Shown: positions 45,616 through 56,253, numbered from the stretch's first letter. The stretch is 64,000 nucleotides of DNA from Nocardia sp. NBC_01327 (GCF_035958815.1 NZ_CP108383.1:2914001-2978000); one strand, 5' to 3'. Program-made: numbers and translations. The notes: a model not told the origin generated them from the sequence alone.

Positions 45616-46758
45616 TTGAACAGAATTCCCCGCCAGGTCATATTCCTGGCGATTCCAGCGCTGCTATTCCTGCTCCCGTGGTGGGTGCTCGTCTACACCA
45701 CCACCTCGGGGGCGGCCTGCTGGGCATTGTCGGCGCTGTTCGTACTGGGCTATATCGGTCTGCCCGCCGCCATGTTCACCGGGCACGGTCCGAAGCAGTC
45801 GGATACCGCCGCGCTCATCGGTGATACCGGGCTGGGTGTGATGTGGGTGCTGTTCACCTGGTCTGCCATCGGCGCTGTGGCCCGCACGATACTGATCCTG
45901 GCCGGTGTCGACGATCCGGCGCGTTCGCGCATCGTTGCCGTTGGCGTGCTTGCGATTTCGGCCGCCCTCGTCGCCTGGGGCATCTACGAGGCCCGGCGCA
46001 TCCCGCGGGTGCTGACCGTCGATGTGACCATCCCCAAGCTCGCACCCGGACTCGACGGGTTGCGGGTAGTGGTGGTCACCGATACCCACTACGCCGCCAC
46101 CGACCGCCTGCGCTGGTCGGAGCGAGTAGTCGAGGTCGTCAATGCGCAGAAGCCGGATATCGCCTGTCACGCAGGTGATCTCGCGGACGGCTCGGTGATA
46201 AAGCGTCGCGCGCAGGTCGATCCGCTGGGCAAGGTCGAAGCCACCCTGGGCCGCTTCTACATCACCGGCAATCACGAATACTTCGGCGATGCGCCCGGCT
46301 GGATCGAGCATATGGCTGGCCTGGGCTGGCAGCCGCTGCACAATCAGCACGAGATTCTCACCCGCGAGGGCGACCGCCTGGTCATGGCCGGCATCGACGA
46401 TCCGACCGGCGTCGCGCTCACCGGACACGGTCCGAACCTGCCCGCCGCGCTCGCCGGTGCGGACCCGGAACTTCCGGTGATCCTGCTGGCCCACCAGCCC
46501 AAGCAGATTACCGATGCGGTGGAACACGGTGTCGCACTGCAGATCTCCGGCCATACCCACGGCGGCCAGATCTGGCCCTTCCGCTATCTGGTCCTGCTGG
46601 ATCAGCCGGTGGTGGCCGGTCTCAGCCGCCATGGCGACACCCAGCTCTACACCAGCCGGGGCACCGGCTTCTGGGGTCCGCAGCTCCGTGTCTTCGCCCC
46701 CAGCGAAATCACCGTCCTGGTCCTGCGCAGCCCCGAACTCGCAGGCGCTGCGGCATAG
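45616..46758 (+). CDS. Membrane-anchored metallophosphoesterase
   Basis: 380 residues, TTG start with GGACGGA upstream. Four hydrophobic segments occupy the first 125 residues. The calcineurin-like phosphoesterase domain follows: DTHY at 156-159, GDLADG at 187-192, GNHEYF at 218-223 and GHTHGGQ near 315. The YkuE/YaeI-type arrangement of an N-terminal membrane part and a cytosolic or membrane-facing two-metal hydrolase is seen; such enzymes act on UDP-sugars or lipids, but the substrate here is not deducible. Confidence 0.9.
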   Translation: MNRIPRQVIFLAIPALLFLLPWWVLVYTTTSGAACWALSALFVLGYIGLPAAMFTGHGPKQSDTAALIGDTGLGVMWVLFTWSAIGAVARTILILAGVDDPARSRIVAVGVLAISAALVAWGIYEARRIPRVLTVDVTIPKLAPGLDGLRVVVVTDTHYAATDRLRWSERVVEVVNAQKPDIACHAGDLADGSVIKRRAQVDPLGKVEATLGRFYITGNHEYFGDAPGWIEHMAGLGWQPLHNQHEILTREGDRLVMAGIDDPTGVALTGHGPNLPAALAGADPELPVILLAHQPKQITDAVEHGVALQISGHTHGGQIWPFRYLVLLDQPVVAGLSRHGDTQLYTSRGTGFWGPQLRVFAPSEITVLVLRSPELAGAAA

Positions 46759-46804
46759 GCCTCTTCGAATCCGACGGCAGCCGTAGGGGTATCGGCATTG
46801 CGGA

Positions 46805-46835
46805 AGCGGCGACCCGAACGTTTCGGGTCGCCGCT
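46805..46835. terminator. Strong 14-bp bidirectional terminator hairpin
   Basis: AGCGGCGACCCGAA pairs perfectly with TTCGGGTCGCCGCT around CGT. It lies between the convergent metallophosphoesterase and FAD oxidoreductase genes. There is no T-tract on the plus side. Confidence 0.75.
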
Positions 46836-46861
46836 CAGCTGTCTTCTGCCGAAGTCCGGCC

Positions 46862-48274
46862 TCAGCTGTCGAAGCCGAGTCCGGTCAATTCCATTGTCTT
46901 GAGCCAGAGGTTGCGGCGGCCCTGATGGGCGTCGGCGCGGGCCATCGACCAGCGGGTGAGTTGAATGCCCGCGGAGCGAAGGGGTTCCGGGGGTAAGGGG
47001 AGGGGGCGGGAGCGGACCATGCGGAGGCGGGTGCGTTCGGTGTCGAGGTTCCAGAGGCGGTCCAGCATGACTTCCGCGCCGAAGCGGGTCGCGCCGACGC
47101 CGAGGCCGGTGTAGCCGGCGGCGTAGGCGAGTTTGCCCTTGAAGGCCGAGCCGAAAAAGGCGCAGAAGCGGCCGCAGGTGTCGATGATGCCGCCCCAGCG
47201 GTGGGTGAAGCGCAGGCCGTCCAGTTGCGGGAAGGTCTGGAAGAAGTGCTGGGCCAGGGTTTCGAAGGTGGCCTCATTGCATTCCAGGCCGGGCGCGATC
47301 TTGCTTCCGAAGTGATAGATCGCGTCGTAGCCACCGAAGAGAATGCGGTTGTCGCTGGTCAGACGGTAGTAGTGGAAGCGGTACGAGGCATCGCCGAGCC
47401 CCATGCGGCCGACCCAGCCGATGGATTCCAGCTGCTGCGAGGTCAGCGGTTCGGTCATGAGCGCGTAGTCGTACACGGGCACCACGTGGCGGGACACCTT
47501 GGCCAGCGGCCCTTGAAATGCGCTGGTGCACAGTGCGACCCGGGGCGCCCGCACCTCGCCGTGCGGAGTGTGCAGGTCCAGTGCGCCCGGCGTCTTCGAA
47601 ATGCGTTGCACCGGAGTGCCTTCGAAGATCCGCACGCCCTTCTCCAGGCAGGCGCGGCGCAGCCCCCAGGCCAGCCGGGCCGGATCGAGCATGGCCACAC
47701 CGTCGCGATCCCACCGCCCGCCGAGATAGGTGGGGGAGTGCACCATATTCTGCGCGCCCCGCGCATCCAGCAATTCACTGCGATAGCCGAGATCGACTGC
47801 CGCATCATGACTTTCCTGCAGCCACTCCAGTTCGTGCGGTGCGGTGGCGACCTCCATCTCGCCGGTGCGCTCGAAGTCGCAGTCGATATCGTAGCGGCGG
47901 ATGGCGTCCTCGATCTCGTCGAGGTTCTTCCGGCCCAGCCGCTCCAGATCGCCGATCTCGTCGGGGAAGCGGTCCACACCGTTGGCGAGTCCGTGCGTGA
48001 GACTGGCGGCGCAGAAGCCGCCATTGCGACCGGAAGCCGCATGCCCGCACAGGCCGGATTCGATGAGCACCACATCGAGACCCGGATCTCGCTCCTTGGC
48101 CAGTAGCGCGGTCCACAGTCCGCTGTAACCGCCGCCGATGACGGCCAGATCGGCATCGGTGCCGGTGGTCAGCGGATCGGTCGAGGACGGGCGCTCGGGC
48201 CGGTCGGTCCAGAACGGCGTCGGCGCTGCTTCGGAGAGTGCCGACGCCAACAGTTTGCTTCCTTTGGCCTGCAT
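46862..48274 (-). CDS. FAD-dependent amine oxidoreductase (PuuB/gamma-glutamylputrescine-oxidase-like)
   Basis: 470 residues, ATG with GGAG nine bases upstream. DAO-fold flavoenzyme: LAVIGGGYSGLWTALLAKE near residue 43, HAASGRNGGFC near 78, GGRWDRDGVAMLDPARLAWGL, and the C-terminal YAAGYTGLGVGATRFGAEV. This family oxidises amines such as gamma-glutamylputrescine or sarcosine-like compounds to aldehydes. It is last in a minus-strand series after an aldehyde dehydrogenase, aminotransferase and semialdehyde dehydrogenase, but a 231-bp spacer with two hairpins separates it, so it may have its own promoter. Confidence 0.88.
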   Translation of the reverse strand: MQAKGSKLLASALSEAAPTPFWTDRPERPSSTDPLTTGTDADLAVIGGGYSGLWTALLAKERDPGLDVVLIESGLCGHAASGRNGGFCAASLTHGLANGVDRFPDEIGDLERLGRKNLDEIEDAIRRYDIDCDFERTGEMEVATAPHELEWLQESHDAAVDLGYRSELLDARGAQNMVHSPTYLGGRWDRDGVAMLDPARLAWGLRRACLEKGVRIFEGTPVQRISKTPGALDLHTPHGEVRAPRVALCTSAFQGPLAKVSRHVVPVYDYALMTEPLTSQQLESIGWVGRMGLGDASYRFHYYRLTSDNRILFGGYDAIYHFGSKIAPGLECNEATFETLAQHFFQTFPQLDGLRFTHRWGGIIDTCGRFCAFFGSAFKGKLAYAAGYTGLGVGATRFGAEVMLDRLWNLDTERTRLRMVRSRPLPLPPEPLRSAGIQLTRWSMARADAHQGRRNLWLKTMELTGLGFDS

Positions 48275-48355
48275 GGCCGATCAACTCCTTCTCTCTTGCC
48301 GCACGGTCCAGCCGCGCGGCCCAACGACATTTGTGTTGGTCTCAGGGAACGCGAA

Positions 48356-48391
48356 AGCCGCCGGCGGTCGATACGACCGGACCCGGCGGCT
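48356..48391. terminator. Branched hairpin upstream of the FAD oxidoreductase gene
   Basis: Outer arms AGCCGCCGG and CCGGCGGCT enclose an inner CGGTCG-ATAC-GACCG stem. It is located about 80 bp upstream of the FAD oxidoreductase start and just behind a 24-codon open frame. Terminator or leader structure. Confidence 0.45.
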
Positions 48392-48401
48392 CGCGGGAAA
48401 A

Positions 48402-48476
48402 TCAGCTGGTGGCGGCGCGATCGTCCGAGCGGCGGCGATTACGCAGCTGCCCGGCGATATCGAGGAAAGGCCACAT
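48402..48476 (-). other. Possible 24-residue leader ORF between the aldehyde dehydrogenase and FAD genes
   Basis: ATG at 48476 encodes MWPFLDIAGQLRNRRRSDDR and four more residues, then TGA. It lies between two hairpins. There is no purine-rich ribosome site upstream, which weakens the case. Its basic C-terminal half looks peptide-like rather than random. Confidence 0.25.
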
Positions 48477-48486
48477 GAGAGGGAGA

Positions 48487-48506
48487 ATAGCCCAGAACCG
48501 GGCTAT
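48487..48506 (-). terminator. Short hairpin at the end of the aldehyde dehydrogenase gene
   Basis: ATAGCCC and GGGCTAT (7 bp, loop of six) overlap the stop codon region; on the minus strand the hairpin is followed by TCTCCCTCT. It is a likely partial terminator of the upstream three-gene unit. Confidence 0.5.
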
Positions 48507-49990
48507 CAGGCTCGGAAGACCACGTCGTGCCAGGGTTTGTGCGCGGCGGCGGTGATATCCGACATGACATGTTTGATATTGGTGTACTCGTCGAATGAGT
48601 AGGCAGACATATCCTTTCCGAATCCGGACGCCTTGTATCCGCCGTGCGGCATCTCGCTGAGGATCGGAATATGGTCATTGATCCACACGCAACCGGCCTG
48701 GATCTCCCGGCTCGCGCGCTGGGTCCGGAACACATTTGTCGACCAGGCCGAGGCCGCCAGGCCGTACGCCGTATCGTTCGCCAGCGCTATGGCCTCGTCA
48801 TCGGTATCGAACGGCAGCACCACGAGCACCGGCCCGAAGACCTCGTTCTGGACGATTTCGGAATCCTGCGCGGCGCCGGTGATCAGCGTCGGCTCGAAAT
48901 ACGCGCCACCGGCGGCGGTGTGCTCCGGAATTCGGCCGCCGCGCACCACTTTTGCACCGTATTCGCGGGCCCGATCCACCATGCCGATCACTTTGTCGCG
49001 ATGGGGGAGTGAAATCAGCGGTCCCATATCGGTTTCGGGATCGTCCACCGGTCCCAGCGTCACCCGATCCATGAGGTCGGCCACCCGGCTCACGAATTCG
49101 TCGAACAGCGGTCGCTGCACATAGGCGCGGGTGGCCGCGGTGCAATCCTGCCCGGCATTGATGAGCGATCCGGCGACCGCGCCACGGGCGGCGGCCTCGA
49201 GATCGGCATCGTCGAAGACCACGAACGGCGCTTTACCGCCGAGCTCCAGATGTATGCGCTTCACGGAACCGGCTGCGGCCGCGGCCACCTGCCTGCCCAC
49301 CACCGTGGATCCGGTGAACGACACCATCGCGACCTGAGGATGTTCGACCAGCGCCTGACCCGCGACGGGTCCGATACCGGTGAGCACATTGATCACGCCC
49401 GGCGGTACGCCCGCCTCCGTCGCGAGCTCCGCGAACAGCAGTGAGGTCAGCGGAGTGAGCTCGGAAGGCTTGAGCACAATGGTGTTTCCGGCCGCGACCG
49501 CCGGCAGGATCTTCCACCCCGCCATCTGCAGCGGATAGTTCCACGGCGAAATGGACCCGATCACCCCGAGCGGTTCCCGGCGAATGGTGGAGGTGTGATC
49601 GGCCGAGTACTCCGCCGAGGCCTTGCCCTCCAAATGGCGTGCGGCCCCGGCGAAGAACGCGACATTGTCGATCGTGCCCGGCACATCGAACTCCTGCGCG
49701 AGCCGAATCGGCTTGCCCGCATTGCGGCTTTCGACCGCCGCCAGCTCCCCGGCGTGATCGCGCAGCAGCCGCACCCAGCGGTGCATGACGTCCGAGCGCT
49801 CGCCCGGCGTCATCCCCGCCCACAGCGGGAAGGCCGCGCGGGCGGCGGCGACGGCTGACTCCACATCCGCCACTGACGCGCTCGCGCCGGAGGCGATGAC
49901 TTCTCCGGTCGAGGGTGCGGTGATCTCCAGTGGTGCACCGGATCCGGCGCACCGGACCCCGTCGATGAATTGCAGTTCCTGGGAACTCAC
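48506..49990 (-). CDS. Aldehyde dehydrogenase (gamma-aminobutyraldehyde/betaine-aldehyde type)
   Basis: 494 residues from a GTG at 49990 with AGGAG four bases upstream; the frame is open far upstream but that part overlaps the aminotransferase gene. NAD-dependent oxidation of an amino-aldehyde. SPWNYPLQM, FTGSTVVG, the general base Glu 249 in LELGGKAP and nucleophile Cys 283 in NAGQDCTA. NDHIPILSEMPHGGYKASGFGKD near the end is typical of aminobutyraldehyde dehydrogenases. It starts seven bases after the aminotransferase stop. Confidence 0.93.
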   Translation of the reverse strand: MSSQELQFIDGVRCAGSGAPLEITAPSTGEVIASGASASVADVESAVAAARAAFPLWAGMTPGERSDVMHRWVRLLRDHAGELAAVESRNAGKPIRLAQEFDVPGTIDNVAFFAGAARHLEGKASAEYSADHTSTIRREPLGVIGSISPWNYPLQMAGWKILPAVAAGNTIVLKPSELTPLTSLLFAELATEAGVPPGVINVLTGIGPVAGQALVEHPQVAMVSFTGSTVVGRQVAAAAAGSVKRIHLELGGKAPFVVFDDADLEAAARGAVAGSLINAGQDCTAATRAYVQRPLFDEFVSRVADLMDRVTLGPVDDPETDMGPLISLPHRDKVIGMVDRAREYGAKVVRGGRIPEHTAAGGAYFEPTLITGAAQDSEIVQNEVFGPVLVVLPFDTDDEAIALANDTAYGLAASAWSTNVFRTQRASREIQAGCVWINDHIPILSEMPHGGYKASGFGKDMSAYSFDEYTNIKHVMSDITAAAHKPWHDVVFRA

Positions 49991-49997
49991 TGCGCTC

Positions 49998-51368
49998 CTA
50001 GCTGACGAGATGGGAATCGGCGACGGACAGCGCCTGATCCAGAATGGCCAGACCCTCCTTCGCCTCACCCTCGGTAATGGTGCACGGCGGAACGACGTGC
50101 AGTCGATTGAAATTGACGAACAGCAGCAGACCGGCGGCCTTGGCGGCGGCGACGGTCTCGGCCATGGCCGGGCTGCTGCCGCCGTACGGCGCCAGCGGCT
50201 CCCGAGTGTCGCGATCACGCACCAGTTCCAGCGCCCAGAACACACCCAGGCCGCGAACCTCGCCGATGCTCGGATGCCGTTCGGCGAGTTCGCGCAGTGC
50301 GGGCCCGAGCACGTTTTCGCCGATGGACGCCGCGTTCTCGACAATGCCCTCGTCCTGCATGGCATTGATGGTGGCCACCGCGGCCGCCGTGGCGAGTGGA
50401 TGTCCGGAGTAGGTGAGCCCGCCCGGATAGGCGCGGTCGTCGAAGGTCGCCGCGATATGCGGTGCGATGGCCACACCGCCGAGCGGCACATAGCCGGAAT
50501 TCACGCCCTTGGCGAAGGTGATGAGATCCGGCACCACCTCGGCGAAATGCTCTATGGCGAACCACTTTCCGGTGCGCCCGAAGCCTGCCATCACCTCGTC
50601 GGCAATGAGGACGATGCCGTGCCGGTCGCACAATTCCCGCACGCCCGCCATATATCCGGGCGGCGGAACCATGATTCCGGCGGTGCCGGGCACCGATTCC
50701 AGCACGATCGCGGCAATGGTGCTCGGACCCTCCATGAGGATCGTCTGCTCGAGATGCTCGAGCGCCCGCTGCGACTCCTCGGCCTCGGTGCTCGCATGGA
50801 ATCGCGTGCGGTACAGGAACGGTCCGAAGAAATGCACAACGCCGGCATTGCCGTGATCGTTCGGCCAGCGCCGCGGGTCGCCGGTGAGATTGACCGCCGT
50901 CTCGGTGCCGCCGTGATACGAGCGGTAGCGTGAGAGCACCTTGTAGCGCCCGGTGTGCAGCCGCGCCATGCGCACCGCGTGCTCGACGGCATCCGCGCCG
51001 CCATTGGTGAAGAAGATCCGATTCAGCTCGCCGGGTGTGCGCTCGGCGATCAGCCGGGCGGCCTCCGAGCGGGCGGCATTGGCGTGCGGCGGCGCGACGG
51101 TGCACAGCTTGGCCGCCTGCTCCTGAATCGCCGCGACGACCTTCGGATGCTGGTGGCCGATATTGGTATTCACCATCTGGGAGGAGAAGTCCAGCAGCCG
51201 GGCGCCCTCGCCGTCCCACACGTACGAGCCCTGTGCGGCGGTGATGACCATGGGTTTCAGCTGCGCCTGCGCCGACCAGGAGTGGAAGACGTGCTTGCGG
51301 TCGAGCTCGTACGCGCGGGCGGCCTCCGCGCGGGCGGCCTCGGGAGTCGAACCATTGGGAAGTGTCAT
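49998..51368 (-). CDS. Class III (omega-amino acid) aminotransferase
   Basis: 456 residues from the ATG at 51368; a GTG directly before is also possible. PLP-dependent fold-type I: TNGGADAVEHAVRMAR, YHGGTETAVN, IADEVMAGFGRTGKWF with Asp 257 and the PLP lysine in FAKGVNSGYVPLGGV (Lys 287). Annotated relatives transfer the terminal amino group of beta-alanine, GABA, taurine or putrescine to pyruvate or 2-oxoglutarate. It sits between the semialdehyde dehydrogenase (11 bp) and aldehyde dehydrogenase (7 bp), so its product aldehyde is probably oxidised by one of them. Confidence 0.92.
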   Translation of the reverse strand: MTLPNGSTPEAARAEAARAYELDRKHVFHSWSAQAQLKPMVITAAQGSYVWDGEGARLLDFSSQMVNTNIGHQHPKVVAAIQEQAAKLCTVAPPHANAARSEAARLIAERTPGELNRIFFTNGGADAVEHAVRMARLHTGRYKVLSRYRSYHGGTETAVNLTGDPRRWPNDHGNAGVVHFFGPFLYRTRFHASTEAEESQRALEHLEQTILMEGPSTIAAIVLESVPGTAGIMVPPPGYMAGVRELCDRHGIVLIADEVMAGFGRTGKWFAIEHFAEVVPDLITFAKGVNSGYVPLGGVAIAPHIAATFDDRAYPGGLTYSGHPLATAAAVATINAMQDEGIVENAASIGENVLGPALRELAERHPSIGEVRGLGVFWALELVRDRDTREPLAPYGGSSPAMAETVAAAKAAGLLLFVNFNRLHVVPPCTITEGEAKEGLAILDQALSVADSHLVS

Positions 51369-51379
51369 CACAATTCCGA

Positions 51380-52870
<1,491 letters not shown>

Positions 52871-52973
52871 ATCTCCTCGATTCGATGGATGGAACTGGCT
52901 TCGCATATGGAGATGGGCCCGGCCCCCGTCACCGGCATGACTGGGGTCGGGCCTCGGAGGTGGGCGCAGCCGC

Positions 52974-52995
52974 CCGTGGCCACCGGAGGCCACGG
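52974..52995. repeat. 8-bp inverted repeat in the mmsA-PucR spacer
   Basis: CCGTGGCC and GGCCACGG with a six-base loop, about 105 bp upstream of mmsA. It may be a regulatory site of the divergent PucR protein. The rest of 52871-53141 shows no gene. Confidence 0.35.
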
Positions 52996-53104
52996 TCAGG
53001 ATGAGGACCTGCCGCGACCGCCGATGCCGGAGAAGCCGTCGGGCGGGACTGCGGTGGCCCGATCCCTACTCTGCATGAAGATCGTCGCCGCACACCCCGA
53101 CGTT

Positions 53105-53135
53105 TTGTACGGTGTTTCGGCATTGGTATTACGAT
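53105..53135 (+). promoter_or_regulatory. Probable promoter of a leaderless PucR mRNA
   Basis: TTGTAC (53105-53110) and TATTAC (53127-53132), or TACGAT (53130-53135), precede the GTG at 53142 by six to nine bases. No ribosome site is present in between, so the transcript probably starts at or next to the start codon. Confidence 0.45.
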
Positions 53136-53141
53136 TCGTAG

Positions 53142-54740
53142 GTGCTCCTCTCCGTTGCCGATGTCCTGGCGATCCCCGTGGTGCGCGCCGGGCACCCGGA
53201 AATCGTCGGCGGCGGGTCGCTGGACCGGCCCGTGCGGTGGGTGCACGTGAGCGAACTGTCGGATGTCGCGAAACTTCTGGTGGGCCGGGAACTGATCCTG
53301 ACCACCGGGCAGGCGCTGTCGCACAGCGATGCCGCGACCGTCGAGTATCTGGAATCCCTGGCCGCCGCCGGGGTCTCGGGCCTGGTCGTCGAATTGGGCA
53401 CGTACATCAGCGAATTGCCGCCGATCGTGGCCGCGACCGCCGACCGGCTGCAGCTGCCGATCGTTGCGCTCGGGGAGGTGGTGCGATTCGTCGAGGTCAC
53501 CGAGGCCGTGCACCGCGTCATCGTGGCCGACCAGTACTCCGAACTGGAATTCGCCCACAGTGTGCACGAGACCTTCACCGATCTGAGCGTGCGCCGCGCG
53601 TCGCTCGCCGAAATCGTCAAGACCGCCGCGGGTCTGCTCGATGCCTCCGTGGTGCTGGAGGATCTCACCCATCGGGTGCTCGCCTCCACCGCGCGCCACA
53701 CCGCCACCTCGACGCTGCTCGACCACTGGGAGAGCACCTCGCGCCTGCTGCCCGACCACGATGCGAATGTGGTGCCCGTGGGCCCGCACATGCAGCGCTG
53801 GGGCCGGCTCATCCTGCGCTCCAGCCGGGTTCCCGATGCCCGTGCCCGCATGGTGCTCGAGCGTGCCGCGCAGACCCTGACGCTGCACCGCATGGTCGAG
53901 CGCGACCGCTTCGGCCTGCACCGGCAGGCGCAGACCGGTCTCATCGACGACATGATCAACGGCCGTCTCAGCGATGAGCGTGACGCCCTCGCGCTCGCGG
54001 CCACCCTCGGCCTGGCGCGCCGGGCGCGCTACATCCCGCTCGCCATCGACGTGGCCGCCGCGATCGAATCCGATCCCGTTGCCCACCAGCGTCGTACCGC
54101 CGCGATTCTCGACGCGGCGCTGCACGGCGTGGCTCTGGCCAAGGCGACCGCCCTGGCCGCACCCGATCACGGTAATCGGGTGAATCTGGTGCTGGCGGTC
54201 TCTCGCACCGGTGATCTCGACACGGTTCTCACCGCCGTCTGCACCCTCATGCTCGGCGAGATCCGCCGGGTACCGGGCGTCGACCGTGCCGTCCTGGGCG
54301 TGGGCGCGGAATCCGAGTCACTTCTGGACACCGCCCGTGAACTCTCCCAGGCCGCGCACGTCGCCGAAGTCGCACTCTCCCTGGCCTCTTCCGCGCCCCG
54401 CCCGTTCTATCGCAGCGGTGACGTCCGGCTGCGCGGCCTGCTCTCCCTGATCCGCGACGAACCCGGCGTGCAGCGTTTCGCCGAAACCGAACTCAGCGCC
54501 CTGCTCCGCTACGACATCCGCCAATCCGCCGACCTCACCCGCACCCTGCGCCAATTCCTCGATCTGGCAGGCAATAAGACCGAATTGGCCAAGCGCCTGA
54601 ACATCAGCCGCCCCACCCTCTACGACCGCCTCTCCCGTATCGAACGCATCCTGGACGTCGACCTCGACGACGGTGAGACCCGCACCTCCCTGCACACCGC
54701 CCTGCTCATCCGCGACCTCACCGTCCCCGGCGAGCCGTAG
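53142..54740 (+). CDS. PucR-family transcriptional regulator
   Basis: 532 residues, GTG start. The N-terminal PucR domain (about 5-125; VADVLAIPVVRAGHPEIVGG), a central GGDEF-related region and a C-terminal helix-turn-helix of the PucR_C type (NKTELAKRLNISRPTLYDRLSRI near 490) are visible. PucR proteins control purine, GABA and beta-alanine catabolic genes in actinobacteria and bacilli, usually as activators responding to the pathway substrate. It is divergent from mmsA, so it is the expected regulator of the amino-acid/amine cluster. Confidence 0.93.
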   Translation: MLLSVADVLAIPVVRAGHPEIVGGGSLDRPVRWVHVSELSDVAKLLVGRELILTTGQALSHSDAATVEYLESLAAAGVSGLVVELGTYISELPPIVAATADRLQLPIVALGEVVRFVEVTEAVHRVIVADQYSELEFAHSVHETFTDLSVRRASLAEIVKTAAGLLDASVVLEDLTHRVLASTARHTATSTLLDHWESTSRLLPDHDANVVPVGPHMQRWGRLILRSSRVPDARARMVLERAAQTLTLHRMVERDRFGLHRQAQTGLIDDMINGRLSDERDALALAATLGLARRARYIPLAIDVAAAIESDPVAHQRRTAAILDAALHGVALAKATALAAPDHGNRVNLVLAVSRTGDLDTVLTAVCTLMLGEIRRVPGVDRAVLGVGAESESLLDTARELSQAAHVAEVALSLASSAPRPFYRSGDVRLRGLLSLIRDEPGVQRFAETELSALLRYDIRQSADLTRTLRQFLDLAGNKTELAKRLNISRPTLYDRLSRIERILDVDLDDGETRTSLHTALLIRDLTVPGEP

Positions 54741-54781
54741 CGGCTTGACCCTGACGCAGCGTGAGGCTCGACGATCGGGGC

Positions 54782-55300
54782 ATGAGCGAATACACCAGCC
54801 CCGTTCCCCTGCCCGCGCTCGATGCGGTCGCCCCCGAGCTGTACCGCGGCTACTACGGCATGCCGATGTTCCTCATCGTCCCGACCGCCGATCTCGCGGC
54901 ATCGCTGGATTTCTGGACGCGCGGCCTCGGATTCATCGATATTTTCACCGTGCCCGATCGGCTGATCCACCTGCGGCGCTGGGCATTTCAGGATGTGCTG
55001 CTCGTACCGGGGGAGCCCGCCGCCGAGGCGTCCGCGCTGCGGACGAGTTTCGCCTGTGTGCTCGGCCAGATCGAGGAGATCGCCGAGCGCTGCGCGCGGT
55101 TGCGGCCCGGGTCCGCGGGCGAGCCGCAGGAGATGCCGTGGAACTCCCGCGAATTGACCGTCATCACACCCGAGAACGTGCGCGTCGTCATGACCGCCGC
55201 CCGCCCGCTGGACCCGCGCAGCCCGCAGGCCGACCACCTGCGCGCCATCGGCTTCGAGGTGCCGGAGATCGCCGAGGCGCCGGAGATACTGAACCGATGA
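54782..55300 (+). CDS. VOC-superfamily (glyoxalase/bleomycin-resistance fold) protein
   Basis: 172 residues from the ATG at 54782. FLIVPTADLAASLDFWTRGLGF opens the first beta-alpha-beta-beta-beta module. The second module ends with ITPENVRVVMTAAR. The usual metal ligands are not all evident, so it may bind rather than transform its ligand. The stop codon overlaps the start of the MerR gene (ATGA), so both are translated together, suggesting a ligand-binding partner or resistance function induced by the regulator. Confidence 0.8.
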   Translation: MSEYTSPVPLPALDAVAPELYRGYYGMPMFLIVPTADLAASLDFWTRGLGFIDIFTVPDRLIHLRRWAFQDVLLVPGEPAAEASALRTSFACVLGQIEEIAERCARLRPGSAGEPQEMPWNSRELTVITPENVRVVMTAARPLDPRSPQADHLRAIGFEVPEIAEAPEILNR

Positions 55301-56253
55301 CGGGAGATTCCGACGCACCTGTGGCAGGAGACGCGGCGCCACAGTCGGCAGGAGACGCGGCGGCACTGTCGGCAAGAGACTCGGCGGCACTGTCGGCAGG
55401 AGACGCGGCGGCACAGTCGGCAGGGGATTCCGGCGTGCACGTGGACATCGGCGACCAGGCTCCCGCCGGGACTCTCACCGTAGGTCGAGCGGCCGCTCTG
55501 GTCGGAATCAGCGTCCGGACCCTGCATCACTGGGATGTCATCGGCCTGGTCCAGCCGAGCGACCGCACCTGGTCCGGCTACCGCCTGTACGCCGCCGACG
55601 ACATCGCCCGCATCCACCGGGTACTCATCTACCGCGAACTCGGATTCCCCCTCGCCGATATCGCCCGCCTCCTCGACGATCCCGCCATCGACGCCCGCAC
55701 CCACCTGCGCCGCCAGCGCTCCCAGCTGCTCGACCGCATCGCCCGCCTGCAGCAGATGGTCGGCGCGGTCGATCACATGCTCGAAGCCTCCGGCACCGGA
55801 ATGCAATTGACTCCCGAACAGCAGGCCGAGATCTTCGGCGACGACTGGCAGCCCGGCTGGATCGGCGAGGCGCAGCAGCGCTGGGGCGAGAGTGCGCAGT
55901 GGGCGCAGTACACGGAGCGAGCCGCAGGAATGAGCCCGGAGGACTGGCGGGCGGTCACCGCCGAAACCGATGCGCTGCAAGAGGATTTCGCCGCCGCACT
56001 ACGCAACGGCGTCCTCCCCGGCTCGGAAGCGGCGAACGCACTGGCCGAGCGCCACCGCGCCCTCTTCACGCGCTACTACTACGACTGCACCCACTCGATG
56101 CAGGTCTGCCTGGGCCGAATGTTCGTGGCAGATCCCGGCTTCGCGAAACACTACGACGCCATCGAGCCCGGCCTCCCGATCTGGTTGCGCGACACCCTCT
56201 TCGCGAACGCGGCCGCACACGGCATCGACCCGGAGTCCGCCACCTGGGAGTAG
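55297..56253 (+). CDS. MerR-family regulator with TipAS-like effector domain and repeat-bearing N-terminus
   Basis: 318 residues, start overlapping the VOC gene. An unusual N-terminal tail of about 55 residues consists of eight-residue repeats of the form AGDAAxxS. The MerR winged helix-turn-helix then begins near residue 59 (TVGRAAALVGISVRTLHHWDVIGLVQP), followed by a coiled linker to about 165 and a C-terminal TipAS-type antibiotic-recognition domain (about 200-318; RHRALFTRYYYDCTHSMQVCLGRMFVADPGFAKHYD). TipA-like proteins sense thiopeptides or multiple drugs. The tail is encoded by a DNA minisatellite. Confidence 0.88.
   Translation: MTGDSDAPVAGDAAPQSAGDAAALSARDSAALSAGDAAAQSAGDSGVHVDIGDQAPAGTLTVGRAAALVGISVRTLHHWDVIGLVQPSDRTWSGYRLYAADDIARIHRVLIYRELGFPLADIARLLDDPAIDARTHLRRQRSQLLDRIARLQQMVGAVDHMLEASGTGMQLTPEQQAEIFGDDWQPGWIGEAQQRWGESAQWAQYTERAAGMSPEDWRAVTAETDALQEDFAAALRNGVLPGSEAANALAERHRALFTRYYYDCTHSMQVCLGRMFVADPGFAKHYDAIEPGLPIWLRDTLFANAAAHGIDPESATWE
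55324..55419 (+). repeat. In-frame 24-bp coding minisatellite, four units
   Basis: Units start at 55324, 55348, 55372 and 55396, each 24 bp, of the form GCAGGAGACGCGGCGGCACA or CTG, then GTCG; a partial fifth copy follows. Multiples of 24 preserve the reading frame, so unit number can vary without inactivating the MerR gene. Confidence 0.9.

Noticed and set aside
44158..46758. Hydrolase, MarR and metallophosphoesterase as one mobile unit with the HNH region
   Set aside because: No shared ends or target duplication could be found; composition of these genes matches the rest of the window.
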